64,000 nt of DNA from Rebecca billardiae RCC1528 (lineage: Eukaryota > Haptophyta). The DNA is taken from contig OZ251225.1 of the NCBI GenBank assembly GCA_965240325.2, forward strand, positions 1,240,001-1,304,000, read 5' to 3'. Each line of letters opens with the position of its first letter. Position 1 is the first letter of the stretch. Under the pieces are notes generated by a model that was given only the letters and a program-made list of their open reading frames with translations, had not been told where the DNA came from and searched no databases. Position numbers and translations under genes: made by a program. Positions 9,961 through 18,791 of the stretch are shown piece after piece.

Positions 9961-10050
9961 GGCTGGCCAGGGTAGGGCTGGACCGGCTGGAGGCTTCGGC
10001 CGCCAGTCTGATCACCCGGAGCCGTTATTTATATAAAGGGGAATTTAAAA
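9961..10050 (+). repeat. Short dispersed repeat with UUCG hairpin (copy 1 of 3)
   Basis: The core GGCTGGAGGCTTCGGCCGCC forms a stem closed by a cUUCGg tetraloop, followed by a conserved GATCACCCGGAGC and an A/T-rich tail (TATAAAGGGGAATTTAAAA). Related copies are at 58030-58105 (plus) and 56541-56642 (minus). Size and structure suggest a SINE- or MITE-like element. This copy carries an extra GACCG and a TTATA expansion. Confidence 0.8.
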
Positions 10051-10060
10051 ATACATTTTG

Positions 10061-10086
10061 TAACTAAGAATAAGAGGCGCACACAG
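10061..10086 (+). repeat. Fragment of AAGAATAAGAG repeat
   Basis: TAACTAAGAATAAGAGGCGC followed by ACACAG matches 7538-7564 and 57693-57718. It lies immediately downstream of the hairpin repeat and 229 bases before ATG 10315. Confidence 0.65.
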
Positions 10087-10314
10087 TAGCAACGGCAGGC
10101 GCGGGCGTTCCGACCGTCCGACGGCTGCTTTGAATTCGCGGCGTCATCCTGACAGCAGAAATTCCTGACCAGCAGCAGCACGCACATTCCTGTCGAGGGC
10201 CCCGGACTCTGTTCCAGGACGTGGATTCAGGATGCAGCGCACGAACGAAGCATCAAGCGCAGCAGCGGGAACACTCGCCCGTGCACCTCCACGACGCACG
10301 CGCTCGTCATCGCG

Positions 10315-11982
10315 ATGGCTTCTGCGAGCGCCTTCAGCCCCATGGCCGCGCTGCGCAAGGTTGCGGGCCAGCCAAGCGGCTCGAGTGCCTCGCCCGTCGG
10401 TGGCGAGCCCGAATTCGAGCCTCTCGTCGCACCCTCTGCTTCGCGGCTCCAGCGCGAGGCGACTCTGCGCGGCGGCTACCCGCAGGTGCCAGACAACTGC
10501 GTGGTGACGGGCGGCACGGGCTTCGTGGGGCAGCGGCTGGTGGAGATGCTCGTCGAGCGTGGCGCCAAGCGCGTCGTCTCCTTCGACATCGTGCCCAAGC
10601 CCGCGGACGCATGGGAGCACCCTGCGATCGAGTACGTGCAGGGCGACCTCCGCGACAAGGCGGCGGTCCTCGATGCGTGCAAGGGCGCGGACTGCGTGTG
10701 GCACAACGGCGCGGCGGTGGGGCCATACCACCCGAAGAAGCTGTACGAGGAGGTCAACTACGAGGGCACGCTCAACGTGATCGAGGCGTGCAAGAAGGTG
10801 GGCTGTAAGAAGATCGTGATGTCGTCCTCGCCCTCGACCCGCTTCGACGGGAAGGACGTGGACGGGCTGACGGAGGAGCAGATGCCGTCGATCCCGCAGA
10901 AGCGGTACCTGGCGGAGTACGCGCGCACAAAGGCGATGGGCGAGGTCGCGCTGCGCGAGGCGTGCGGCCCGGACATCATGGGCGTCGCGGTCGCGCCACA
11001 CCAGGTGCGCCGCCTGCCGTGCGCGCGCGCGCGCACCGCCCGTCGTCAGTGCCAGCCAATGCCCTGGGCCGAGTGCGCCGACAATCTGCTCGCGGGTGCC
11101 GCGCGTGGGAGCTTTGCTGTGCGCGCCGCGCATGCTGACGCGCGTGGCGCCGCATCCGCGCCGACGCAGGTCTACGGACCGCGCGACAACCTCTTCCTGC
11201 CCAACCTGCTGGAGGTGGCGGGCACGGGCAAGCTGCGCGTCTTCGGCAACGGGCAGAACCGGATCTGCTTCTCGCACGTGGACAACTACGCGCACGGCCT
11301 GATCATCGCGGAGCGCGCGCTGTACACGGGCTCGAAGGCCATCGGCAAGTTCTACATCTGCACCGACGGCAACACGCACCCGTCCCCCGAGGGGTGAGCG
11401 CGTGCGCGCGCGCACACCAGCTCGGCGCGCGCCATGCGCGCGCGCGCGCGCTGACCCGTGCTCACTCCGCGCCCTTGGGCTGGCGCGGCGCGCGCGGCGA
11501 GCAGCTACGGGCTGTTCTGGAAGGAGCTGGACCGCGCAGTCGTCGGCATGGGCTTCACCTCCGTGTACCGCAAGTTCTCGCTGCCGTACTGGTTCATGAT
11601 GTCGCTGGCTTACGTGTGCGACTTCATCGGGATGATCATCGGCGTCAAGCTCAAGCTCAACCCGTTCTCGGTCAAGATGCTCACGATGCACCGCTGGTTC
11701 CGCATCGACGCGGCGGAGCAGGATCTGAAGTTTGCTCCCATCATCCCGTACGAGCTGGGCTGGGCGGAGACAATCACGTGGTTCCGGTGCGCGCGCGCGC
11801 GCCCGCCTGTCGGCGTGCTGCTTGGCACTCGCTCACGACGCCCCCCACCATGTGCGTCGCTCGCGTCGCACCGCCGCAGAGAGTTCTGGCTGCCCAACTT
11901 TGACGTCAAAGCCGGCGGCTACGCGGGCAAGATTGCAAAGCAGACGCAGAAGAAGATCGACACGCAGGCGAAGACGAAGTAG
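10315..11982 (+). CDS. Sterol-4-alpha-carboxylate 3-dehydrogenase, decarboxylating (NSDHL/ERG26-like)
   Basis: Four exons are supported by phase and homology: 10315-11004, 11170-11393, 11505-11786 and 11880-11982, giving 432 residues. Introns are 165, 111 and 93 bases, all GT-AG (donors GTGCGC, GTGAGC, GTGCGC). The first and third are divisible by three and the first has no stop, so it could be mistaken for coding. The protein has the Rossmann motif TGGTGFVGQRL, the Ser cluster VMSSSPSTRFDG and a catalytic YARTK (YxxxK). Exon 1 joins exon 2 as PHQ-VYGPRDN, matching the family's conserved GPRD block, followed by GNGQNRICFSHVDNYAHG. The C-terminal half has a hydrophobic anchor (LPYWFMMSLAYVCDFIGM) and MHRWFRID, as in NSDHL. 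It should oxidise the 3-hydroxyl and remove the C4 carboxyl of sterol intermediates, probably at the ER. Plant-type 3-beta-HSD/decarboxylases are the main alternative. Confidence 0.88.
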
Positions 11983-12277
11983 GTCGGGTATCCTGTGACC
12001 GGGGCTGGCGCCGAGGCGCTGAGAACCGCGCGATTGCGGCCGTGTCGCGGTGCAGCATGGATAGTGATACCGTTGATAGCTAGTACCAGGACGATTGGTC
12101 ACACTACAGTCTGATGCTGCCTAGTCGTGACAATACGGTAGTCATCACCGGGGACTACCGTTGCTGTCCATCACGGTGATCACCACTCGGTGGCCGCGCA
12201 GAATGGGGCGATGTGATCGGTGATGATGATGTCACACGTGATAGCTTAGTTAGTTACTCAGGTGCATCTAATCTCCC
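11983..12277. other. Intergenic spacer
   Basis: No gene seen. A small hairpin (ACGGTAGT ... ACTACCGT, about 12134-12158) is present. The segment separates the sterol dehydrogenase from the foldback element. Confidence 0.5.
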
Positions 12278-13114
12278 GTAACGGTCGAGCACCCCTCGCT
12301 AGGCGAGGGGTGCGGCGGAAAGGACAGTGGAAACCCGGGGACTTTGTCCCCGCGCCCCTATCGCGGGCTCTGGCGCGCGAACGCTTTGTCACTACTGTAC
12401 TGGATCCCCGAGGTGGAGAGCGGCGCTCCGTGCACCAACAAAGACATCCCCAGCCGCATGTTGCCACTCGACACCTCGTCTCGCCTCGCGCGGAGCCAAC
12501 TTGTGGTGTGCGGGAGCCACCCGTAGCACACTGGGCCGTGTAGCGACGCGCGTGGCGGGTCAACAGTGCATCGCGAAGGCGTCGCACGCGCAATCCGTTG
12601 AGTACATACTCATGTCTGTCCCATGGCACGTCGTGCGCCGCCGTGTGCGCCGATGCACTCCCGACTCGCGACGCGCCGCGTGCAGCACAGCCTGTGCTTC
12701 GGGTAGCTCCCGCACACCACAAGTTGGCTCCGCGCGAAGCGAGACGAGGTGTCGACAGGCGGTGCATGACGTGCCATGGGACAGACATGAGTATGTACTC
12801 AACGGATTGCGCGTGCGACGCCTTCGCGATGCACTGTTGACCCGCCACACGCGTCGCTACACGGCCCAGTGTGCTACGGGTGGCTCCCGCACACCACAAG
12901 TTGGCTCCGCGCGAGGCGAGACGAGGTGTCGAGTGGCAACATGCGGCTGGGGATGTCTTTGTTGGTGCACGGAGCGCCGCTCTCCACCTCGGGGATCCAG
13001 TAGTGACAAAGCGTTCGCGCGCCAGAGCCCGCGATAGGGGCGCGGGGACAAAGTCCCCGGGTTTCCACTGTCCTTTCTGTTGGCGGTGTCGCAGAGCGAC
13101 CCGCCGGCCGTTAC
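12278..13114. mobile_element. Foldback (long inverted repeat) element
   Basis: Bases 12318-12642 and 12758-13077 are inverted copies, near-identical apart from a five-base TGTAC indel and a few changes near the centre. A more diverged outer pair, GTAACGG at 12278 and CCGTTAC ending at 13114, suggests somewhat longer ends. The 115-base centre contains a third, same-family copy of about 50 bases (CGCACACCACAAGTTGGCTC). A perfect 11-base hairpin (GCACCCCTCGC, centre TAG) lies at 12288-12312 on the left only. No transposase is encoded; open frames across it are by-products of the inverted arms. I cannot find a clear target-site duplication. Confidence 0.85.
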
Positions 13115-13286
13115 AGGGCCATTACCCGAAGGCGGTAGTGTTAGTTATGTACTCCCTTGATTCCTTTGGTTACTGGTACGATTTTCGCCCGCCCGCGGCG
13201 GCCTGCCAAGGACTGCTCACCACCAAAGGAACGGAGAAGACTGCCACTGGCTACAACCGTAATTCAATTCGAGCGGGAGGATCACG

Positions 13287-13907
13287 ATGGCGGCCGGCTG
13301 TCGCGCCACTCGATCCCTCCTCCAATCGTTGCGCTCCGATCGTGCCGTGCTCGAGCACCTCGCAGGCACGCTGCAGAATGAAGGGGCAGCAATCTCCTCA
13401 TTTGTGAGAGCACTGGACGAGTGCGCTGGCGCAGTCTTTCCGACGGCACTGGGCAAGAGTGGCGCGGCAGCAAGTCGCATGGCAGCGTCACTCCGCAGCA
13501 TTGGCATGCGATCGCACTGGGTGCATGCAGCGGAGTGGGCGCACGGTGATCTGGGCGGGCTTCATGAGAATGACGCGATCGTATGCTTTTCGAACAGTGG
13601 GCGCACCGCGGAGCTCGTTGCCCTCGCCCGGCACGTGCAGCAACTTGCAAACGCTCCAACATTGCTTGCCATCACGGGCGATGCGCACTCTGAACTGGCA
13701 CAAATCGCATCGCATACTCTCCTGTGCCAGGTCGATGCCGGCGCCGAATTATTTGACGTGATGCCTGCGGGAAGCGTCGTCGCGCAGGAAGCGCTCGTCA
13801 ACGGCCTCGTGTCGGCCCTTGCGGAGCAGAGGGGCGTGTCACGCGCTGATTTCCTCCGCCACCACCCAGGTGGGAACATTGGTACCCTTTCGTCATCTCC
13901 TGCATGA
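13287..13907 (+). CDS. SIS-domain sugar-phosphate isomerase (KdsD/KpsF-like), no CBS domains
   Basis: ATG 13287 gives 206 residues. The SIS fold is clear: TALGKSGAAASRMAASL matches the GMGKSG substrate loop, then AEWAHGDLGGL and CFSNSGRTAEL, the paired Ser/Thr phosphosugar-binding motif. The C-terminal DFLRHHPGGNIG corresponds to the conserved HPGG with the active-site His of D-arabinose-5-phosphate isomerases. That enzyme interconverts ribulose-5-phosphate and arabinose-5-phosphate, the first step towards Kdo. Bacterial KdsD has about 320 residues with two CBS domains; this protein stops right after the HPGG region, so it is the SIS module only. The gene is intronless, and the family is mainly bacterial. 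It starts 172 bases after the foldback element. Another SIS sugar isomerase activity cannot be excluded. Confidence 0.82.
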   Translation: MAAGCRATRSLLQSLRSDRAVLEHLAGTLQNEGAAISSFVRALDECAGAVFPTALGKSGAAASRMAASLRSIGMRSHWVHAAEWAHGDLGGLHENDAIVCFSNSGRTAELVALARHVQQLANAPTLLAITGDAHSELAQIASHTLLCQVDAGAELFDVMPAGSVVAQEALVNGLVSALAEQRGVSRADFLRHHPGGNIGTLSSSPA

Positions 13908-14596
13908 TCACCTTGATGACCATGCACCTTGACGCATGCTGGGCCTGTTGAGCTCACTACATCGCAACGATTCTACTGTACTCGGGCGATCCATCTGGCG
14001 CCAGTCTCGGACTGCTTTGCCTCGGCCCAAATCAGAATCAGCGGGAGCTAACTGTGACAGGCCGGGCCGCCGCCCGAACCGCCCGTGACCACGTCGGTGA
14101 CGTCCACCGGCACTGGACCGCGGACCGTGGTCCGCTGCGACTTGCGAGTGGCACGCCCTGCGCACTGTCCGTCTGTCGTCTCCGCCGGTCCGTCCGGGGA
14201 CTGACGGATAACCGTGTCTGGCTCTGGGCGCACATTGGCGTCATTGCACAACTACACTATCGTACGAGTGACTACTAGAGTCGGCACGCCCCGACCGCCG
14301 CGGGCCAGGGCCGGGCGTCGTCCGCTCCGGCCGCCGCCGCTGGCGGGCGCCGGCCACGGCCAGCCCGGGCCGTGCGCCGGCCGGCGGCCTGCGGCCGCCC
14401 CGCGCCCGCTGGCAGAGTGGCGGCCAATGGAGGCCTGCCGTTCTGAACGTTCTCAAACGCGTTTGGGGCCTCGCCGTTCCGAACGGTTTGCCAAGTAACG
14501 CTCCCAGTCTGGTTGCGGCAAAACGGCCCCCCGCGAATCACGGTCGAAGCGCGAAAGCGGGCGGACGGCCCGACGCTCGCGCCCGACCGGCCCCCC
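13908..14596. other. Intergenic, very GC-rich before 14597
   Basis: No credible gene. Sequence from about 14290 to 14420 is extremely G/C-rich and self-complementary in places, and CCGTTCTGAACG and GCCGTTCCGAACGG repeats occur near 14438-14486. It should contain the promoter of the next gene. Confidence 0.5.
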
Positions 14597-16450
14597 ATGG
14601 TGCTGCGCGCAGCGCTGCTGTGCGCTGCGCTCGCCCTCGAGCTGGGTGCAGCCGTCGTGTGGGACATGTTCTCCGCGCGCGTGATGAGCGAGCTCGTCGC
14701 GCTCGGCGCGTGCGCACTCGTAGGCGTCGCGCTTTTCGCGCGATGCTGCTGCTGCCGCGGCGCACCGCCCGACGCGCGCACGGCACGATGGGCGTCGGTG
14801 ATTGCGCTGCTAATCGTCGTGGAGTTCGTGTGCGCGGCCAGCGCGGGTCACATCCTCTTCACCGCGGTCTCCGTCCTCGTACCCGCGCTCGTCTCGCCGC
14901 TCGGCGCTCGCACGCGCAGCGCAGGCGGTGCCGCCATGACCGTGCTGGCGCTCGCAATAGCAGGCACGGCAGCAGCGGGGACGGACGCGCTTGAGCGCAT
15001 CGGCGAGGCCGCGAGCGAGGGCACCTCCGTGCTGCTCCTCGGCCTCGGCTGCCTCGTCTCCCTCGCCGCGCAGTGGGCGGTCGCGCAGCACGTGCTCGAG
15101 CGGAGGCCGCGCGCGCGGCCGTCTGCGAGCGCGCGCGATGACGAGTTGGATGACGAGCCTCCGCCACCGAGGATCGGGCCGACCGCGCTGCTCGCTGCGG
15201 TGCTCGTGCGCGCGTCAGCGCTCATCGCGCTGGGCGTGCTCGCGCTCTTCGCCGTCGCGCGCCTCGCGAAGGACGCGCACACCTCTGACCTCGCCGCCTC
15301 GCTGCTCGAGCGCTCGCCGGCCGCTCACGAGGCGCTGGAGGACATCGACGCGGTCGCGCTCGTCGACGAGCGCTGCGTGCGGCTGCCGTTCGGCGACGTG
15401 CGGTGCTGGGACGTGCCGGAGCGGCTGACGCGCTGCGTGGACCTGCCCCTCGGGCTGCACTTCTGCGCGAGCGCGCACGCGCTCACGCTCGCCGCCGTCG
15501 CCACCGCGCTGTGCGTCGGCATGGTGTGCGTGCTCTGGGCGAGGCTGGCGCTCGTGGGCGCGCTGGGCGCGTGCTCGCTCGCGTCCGTGTGCGTGCTGGC
15601 CAGGCTGGGCCGGCTGGGGCTGGCGATGCTGGGCCTCGAGCCCGCGGACGAGCACGCGACCGTGCTGCCGGAGACGGACCGGCAGCGCGCGCTGTGCGCG
15701 GCCGCCGCCACCGCCGCCACGCTGCAGCTGCTCCTCGCGCTCGCCGAGCCGCCCGGCCGTGGCCGGAGCGACGGCGCGGCGACGCCTCGCGGGGGCGCGC
15801 CCGCCACGCCGCGCGGGACGGGGCGCTCGAGCGAGCTGCTGCTTGAGGTGGGCCGCACGCGCTCCGATGAGCAGCGCTCCGACACGCCACGCTCGCCGCG
15901 CGCCGACGCCGCCGCCGCCATGGCCGCCGCCGAGTGGGCCGAGTTTGAGCAGTTCAAGCGGTGGCGCGAGATGCGTGACCTGCGCGAGTACGAAGCGACG
16001 CGCGCGACGCGCACCGCGCATCCGCCGCTCGGGCGGCGCGACGCCGCGCCGCCGGCGTACGAGTCGGTAGTCGTGCGCAGCTTCGGCGCGGCCGACGGCG
16101 GCCCCGAACGCGCGCCGCCCACGCCGCCCGCCCGGTGGGTGTCTGTGCTCGCCGACGATGGCGAGACCGTGGCGCTCACGTGCACGCGCTGCGGCTTCTC
16201 CACGTGCGGCGACGCGGCCATGCAGCAGCACGCGCTGCACTGCGCGGCGCCGCCGATCGTGCTGGCCCTCGACGGCGCGGGTGGGAATCGTCACCCGCCG
16301 CCGCACTGGGATGCAGACCACCAGTACGAAGGCGCGGCACGCAGGCTGCAACCGCTCGCTGCGGGTGTCATGGCCGTGCGAGACTTTGACCGCCAAGGCT
16401 GTCAGTGCCATGATGGTCGTCGGACGGCCGAGCCGTCGCTTTACGTGTAG
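14597..16450 (+). CDS. Multi-pass membrane protein with PPxY motif and C-terminal C2HC finger
   Basis: The first ATG in the frame is 14597 (617 residues). At least six hydrophobic segments are visible, beginning with VLRAALLCAALALELGAAVV, then VIALLIVVEFVCAASAG, VLVRASALIALGVLALFAVA and further ones near residues 300-365. A loop of ~70 residues with Cys pairs (CVRLPFGDVRCW, RCVDLPLGLHFC) lies between late helices. The C-terminal ~230 residues are polar and contain PPAYESV, a PPxY motif that typically binds WW domains of HECT ubiquitin ligases, and CTRCGFSTCG ... HALHC, which fits a Zn finger (C-x2-C-x12-H-x3-C). The architecture recalls adaptor-like membrane proteins controlled by ubiquitination, but I do not recognise a family. 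Confidence 0.65.
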   Translation: MVLRAALLCAALALELGAAVVWDMFSARVMSELVALGACALVGVALFARCCCCRGAPPDARTARWASVIALLIVVEFVCAASAGHILFTAVSVLVPALVSPLGARTRSAGGAAMTVLALAIAGTAAAGTDALERIGEAASEGTSVLLLGLGCLVSLAAQWAVAQHVLERRPRARPSASARDDELDDEPPPPRIGPTALLAAVLVRASALIALGVLALFAVARLAKDAHTSDLAASLLERSPAAHEALEDIDAVALVDERCVRLPFGDVRCWDVPERLTRCVDLPLGLHFCASAHALTLAAVATALCVGMVCVLWARLALVGALGACSLASVCVLARLGRLGLAMLGLEPADEHATVLPETDRQRALCAAAATAATLQLLLALAEPPGRGRSDGAATPRGGAPATPRGTGRSSELLLEVGRTRSDEQRSDTPRSPRADAAAAMAAAEWAEFEQFKRWREMRDLREYEATRATRTAHPPLGRRDAAPPAYESVVVRSFGAADGGPERAPPTPPARWVSVLADDGETVALTCTRCGFSTCGDAAMQQHALHCAAPPIVLALDGAGGNRHPPPHWDADHQYEGAARRLQPLAAGVMAVRDFDRQGCQCHDGRRTAEPSLYV

Positions 16451-17249
16451 TGAGCCTGACGACCGGTCCGAAGCGCTCGGGGCCTGGACTAGCTGAGTTA
16501 TGTCGCAGCGCAAATTACTATAGTAGTCTTACGGTAGTAATGAGCCGCGCGCGGTCAGACTCAGAAGTCAGATTCGTCATCATCATTACGGCAGCATACT
16601 GTACGTCGTCGAAATCCCGGATTAACTCACTAACTGCAGGCCTGAAACGGGCCAGCGGGAATATTCTTCAATATATAATGCACGCGCAATTATAAACCGG
16701 TACGACTGACGCTCGGTAAGCAGTCGTGTGGCGGCCGCGACTGCCGACTCGGCCACTGGCATTACTGGCTGCCGATGCCAGTCGTCGTATAGTCGGGGCA
16801 GTGGCACTCACGGTCACGAGACTCATGCCACCGCGGCGGTCACTGTACTTTCGACGTGCACACTGCGCATGTACGCTTGTACTTACTGCTGTGCACAGCA
16901 GTGCAGTACGACGTACTCAGTACATGATACAGTAACGAGTAGTCGAGTGTCACAGTTTACTATGTTTTAACGTGCACACGTGGTTAAACAGCAGGGCCAT
17001 GCGAGCCGCGCAGCGCAGGTGGATCGCGCTCCAGCAGCTCAAGGCCGCGCTCAAGCAATCCGATCGCGGTGCAGGCTATGCTCTGCCACCAACGCCGACT
17101 TCGTGTCGACGATCGGGCACTGCCGCCGACGAACCAGGAGACCCGCTTCGTCCTACCTGTGTCGTTAAATCATAGTGAATGAGTAGCTTACACGCCTTCA
17201 GACTCTGATCCGCCGCTCGTTACCGCCGGCTTTGAGGCCGACACGCCAT
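16451..17249. other. Intergenic region with MITE-like element
   Basis: No convincing gene. It contains the MITE-like sequence described at 16953-17180 and otherwise unremarkable sequence. Confidence 0.5.
16953..17180. mobile_element. MITE-like element with imperfect terminal inverted repeats
   Basis: TTTACTATGTTTTAACG (from 16956) pairs with CGTTAAATCATAGTGAA (ending 17179) at 15 of 17 positions, enclosing about 190 bases. The same terminal motif, CAGTTTACTATGATTTAACG, occurs singly at 7512 and, inverted, at 24017-24049. No target duplication is clear. Confidence 0.55.
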
Positions 17250-18705
17250 ACTGGGGCACATATCACCTGAGGGCCAGGCCTTCTGTGTGATAAGCTACCC
17301 CAGTCATGCCGCTTGATACACGCCTTCCCCAACCGACAGTGGGGCTCCACATTCCATACTACTAATAACTACATCCTCACGATCATCCTGTCGGCGCGCT
17401 GTTGCATCGGCGCCCAGTCGGCGAGTTCGGACGACGACGTTGTGTGGACGACGGTGGGGCGAGGACGACGGGCGCTGACGCGCCGCGAGGCGGCCGCAGC
17501 CCTCATCCAGGCCTCGCAGGCGGACGGCTGAACGAATCTTCCGGCGGCGCTACCATCGGCGACGGAGGCCACTCGAGCGACTTCGTGTCAGGCGAGGCAG
17601 ATCGCGCCAGTGCGAGGCGAGGCAGACGCTCGCCTGCCTCGCCTCGAGGCGAGGCAGCTAAGCTAGTAAAGCCGCGGCCGAACTTTACGAAAGCCAAATG
17701 TCTGCCGAGGCGCCGCCGGTCTTCGCGCACGGTGACAAGGGCGCGCGAGGGCGCTTCCTCACGATCCCGAAGAGCGCTGCGCGCGGCGTCGCGTTGGCGG
17801 CGGCAGCGGCGCTTGGGTGTATCTTGCCCATTCTGCGTGGCGGCGCGCGCTCATGACGCCTCGGCCGCCGCCACGCCATGCGCGACCAGGCGTGTCGCCT
17901 TCTTGACGGGCAGTGCACACGCCCTTGCAACCGCACAGCCGTGAAGAGCCGAGAGCGTCCGTCGCGAGCACGCCGCCCACGCGGGATGCGTTGTCAGGAC
18001 TATTCGTATGACACTGGGTGTTCACGCTCTGGCATGTGCAAGCCACGATGACCATGGGTAGCAGCTACGACGAGCAATGCTCACCTGCATTTCAGCCGAT
18101 GACAACCTCTCGTTCAGCGATCTTGACTGCACTGAACGCATGGCGAACTCGGCGGAGCGCATGCGCAAGGTAGCTTCGTTGATATCACAACGCATCCCGC
18201 GTGGGCGGCGTGCTCGCGACGGACGCTCTCGGCTCTTCACGGCTGTGCGGTTGCAAGGGCGTGTGCACTGCCCGTCAAGAAGGCGACACGCCTGGTCGCG
18301 CACGGCGTGGCGGCGGCCGAGGCGTCATGAGCGCGCGCCGCCACGCAGAATGGGCAAGATACACCCAAGCGCCGCTGCCGCCGCCAACGCGACGCCGCGC
18401 GCAGCGCTCTTCGGGATCGTGAGGAAGCGCCCTCGCGCGCCCTTGTCACCGTGCGCGAAGACCGGCGGCACCTCGGCAGACATTTGGCTTCCGTAAAGTT
18501 CGGCCGCGGCTTTACTAGCTTAGCTGCCTCGCCTCGAGGCGAGGCAGGCGAGCGTCTGCCTCGCCTCGCACTGGCGCGATCTGCCTCGCCTGACACGAAG
18601 TCGCTCGAGCGGCCTCCGACGGCTTCATGGGCGGTGACAGTTGGCGCCTTGGCGGGCGTCGAGAGCTGCGTGCGTCTCTTATTCTTGTTATCCATAAACT
18701 GTACT
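17250..18705 (-). repeat. Dispersed repeat unit, interrupted by a foldback transposon
   Basis: On the minus strand, 18705-18617 followed by 17564-17250 align with 57687-58310 on the plus strand, in the same order. Shared landmarks are AAGAATAAGAG, ACTGTCACCGCCCATGAAGC, AGATTCGTTCAGCCGTC, a GC-rich block ending GCGCGCCGACAGGAT, and AGGCCTGGCCCTCA. The copy is split by the element at 17565-18616. Part of it (17395-17531 plus) can encode a protein-like tail (DDDVVWTTVGRGRR), but the 57-kb copy is frameshifted there, so coding is doubtful. Confidence 0.85.
17565..18616. mobile_element. Foldback transposon, 430-base inverted arms, 5-base target duplication
   Basis: The arms 17563-17994 and 18187-18618 (including two shared bases of flank) are inverted copies with about four mismatches in 432 bases; the loop 17995-18186 is 192 bases. 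Termini are GAGGCC...GGCCTC. CGACG occurs at 17560-17564 and again at 18617-18621, a direct duplication. The related repeat at 57770-57774 has a single CGTCG (same site, opposite strand) with no insert, so it is an empty-site paralogue. Arms contain internal palindromes such as GCCTCGCCTCGAGGCGAGGC. No transposase motif is seen in arm or loop; it is probably non-autonomous. Confidence 0.92.
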
Positions 18706-18791
18706 GTACGGTGAGGACTTCGGAATCTTCGTCTGGCGAGGACGACGGGCCCCGCTCCACGGTCGGCCGTCTGGGAGAGGCGGTCGACCGG

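Larger units (their letters stand above)
8877..10314. other. Intergenic region, AT-rich with repeats
   Basis: About 1.4 kb with no credible coding frame. It holds TA/TGCATA microsatellite DNA (9515-9606), one copy of the hairpin repeat (9961-10050) and a fragment of the AAGAATAAGAG repeat (10061-10086). The last two lie 229-354 bases before ATG 10315 and bring a TATATAAA-like motif to the likely promoter. Confidence 0.7.

Noticed and set aside
17402-18303. Several Arg/Ala-rich frames in the foldback element
   Set aside because: They are mirrored on the two arms and show no transposase or other domain.
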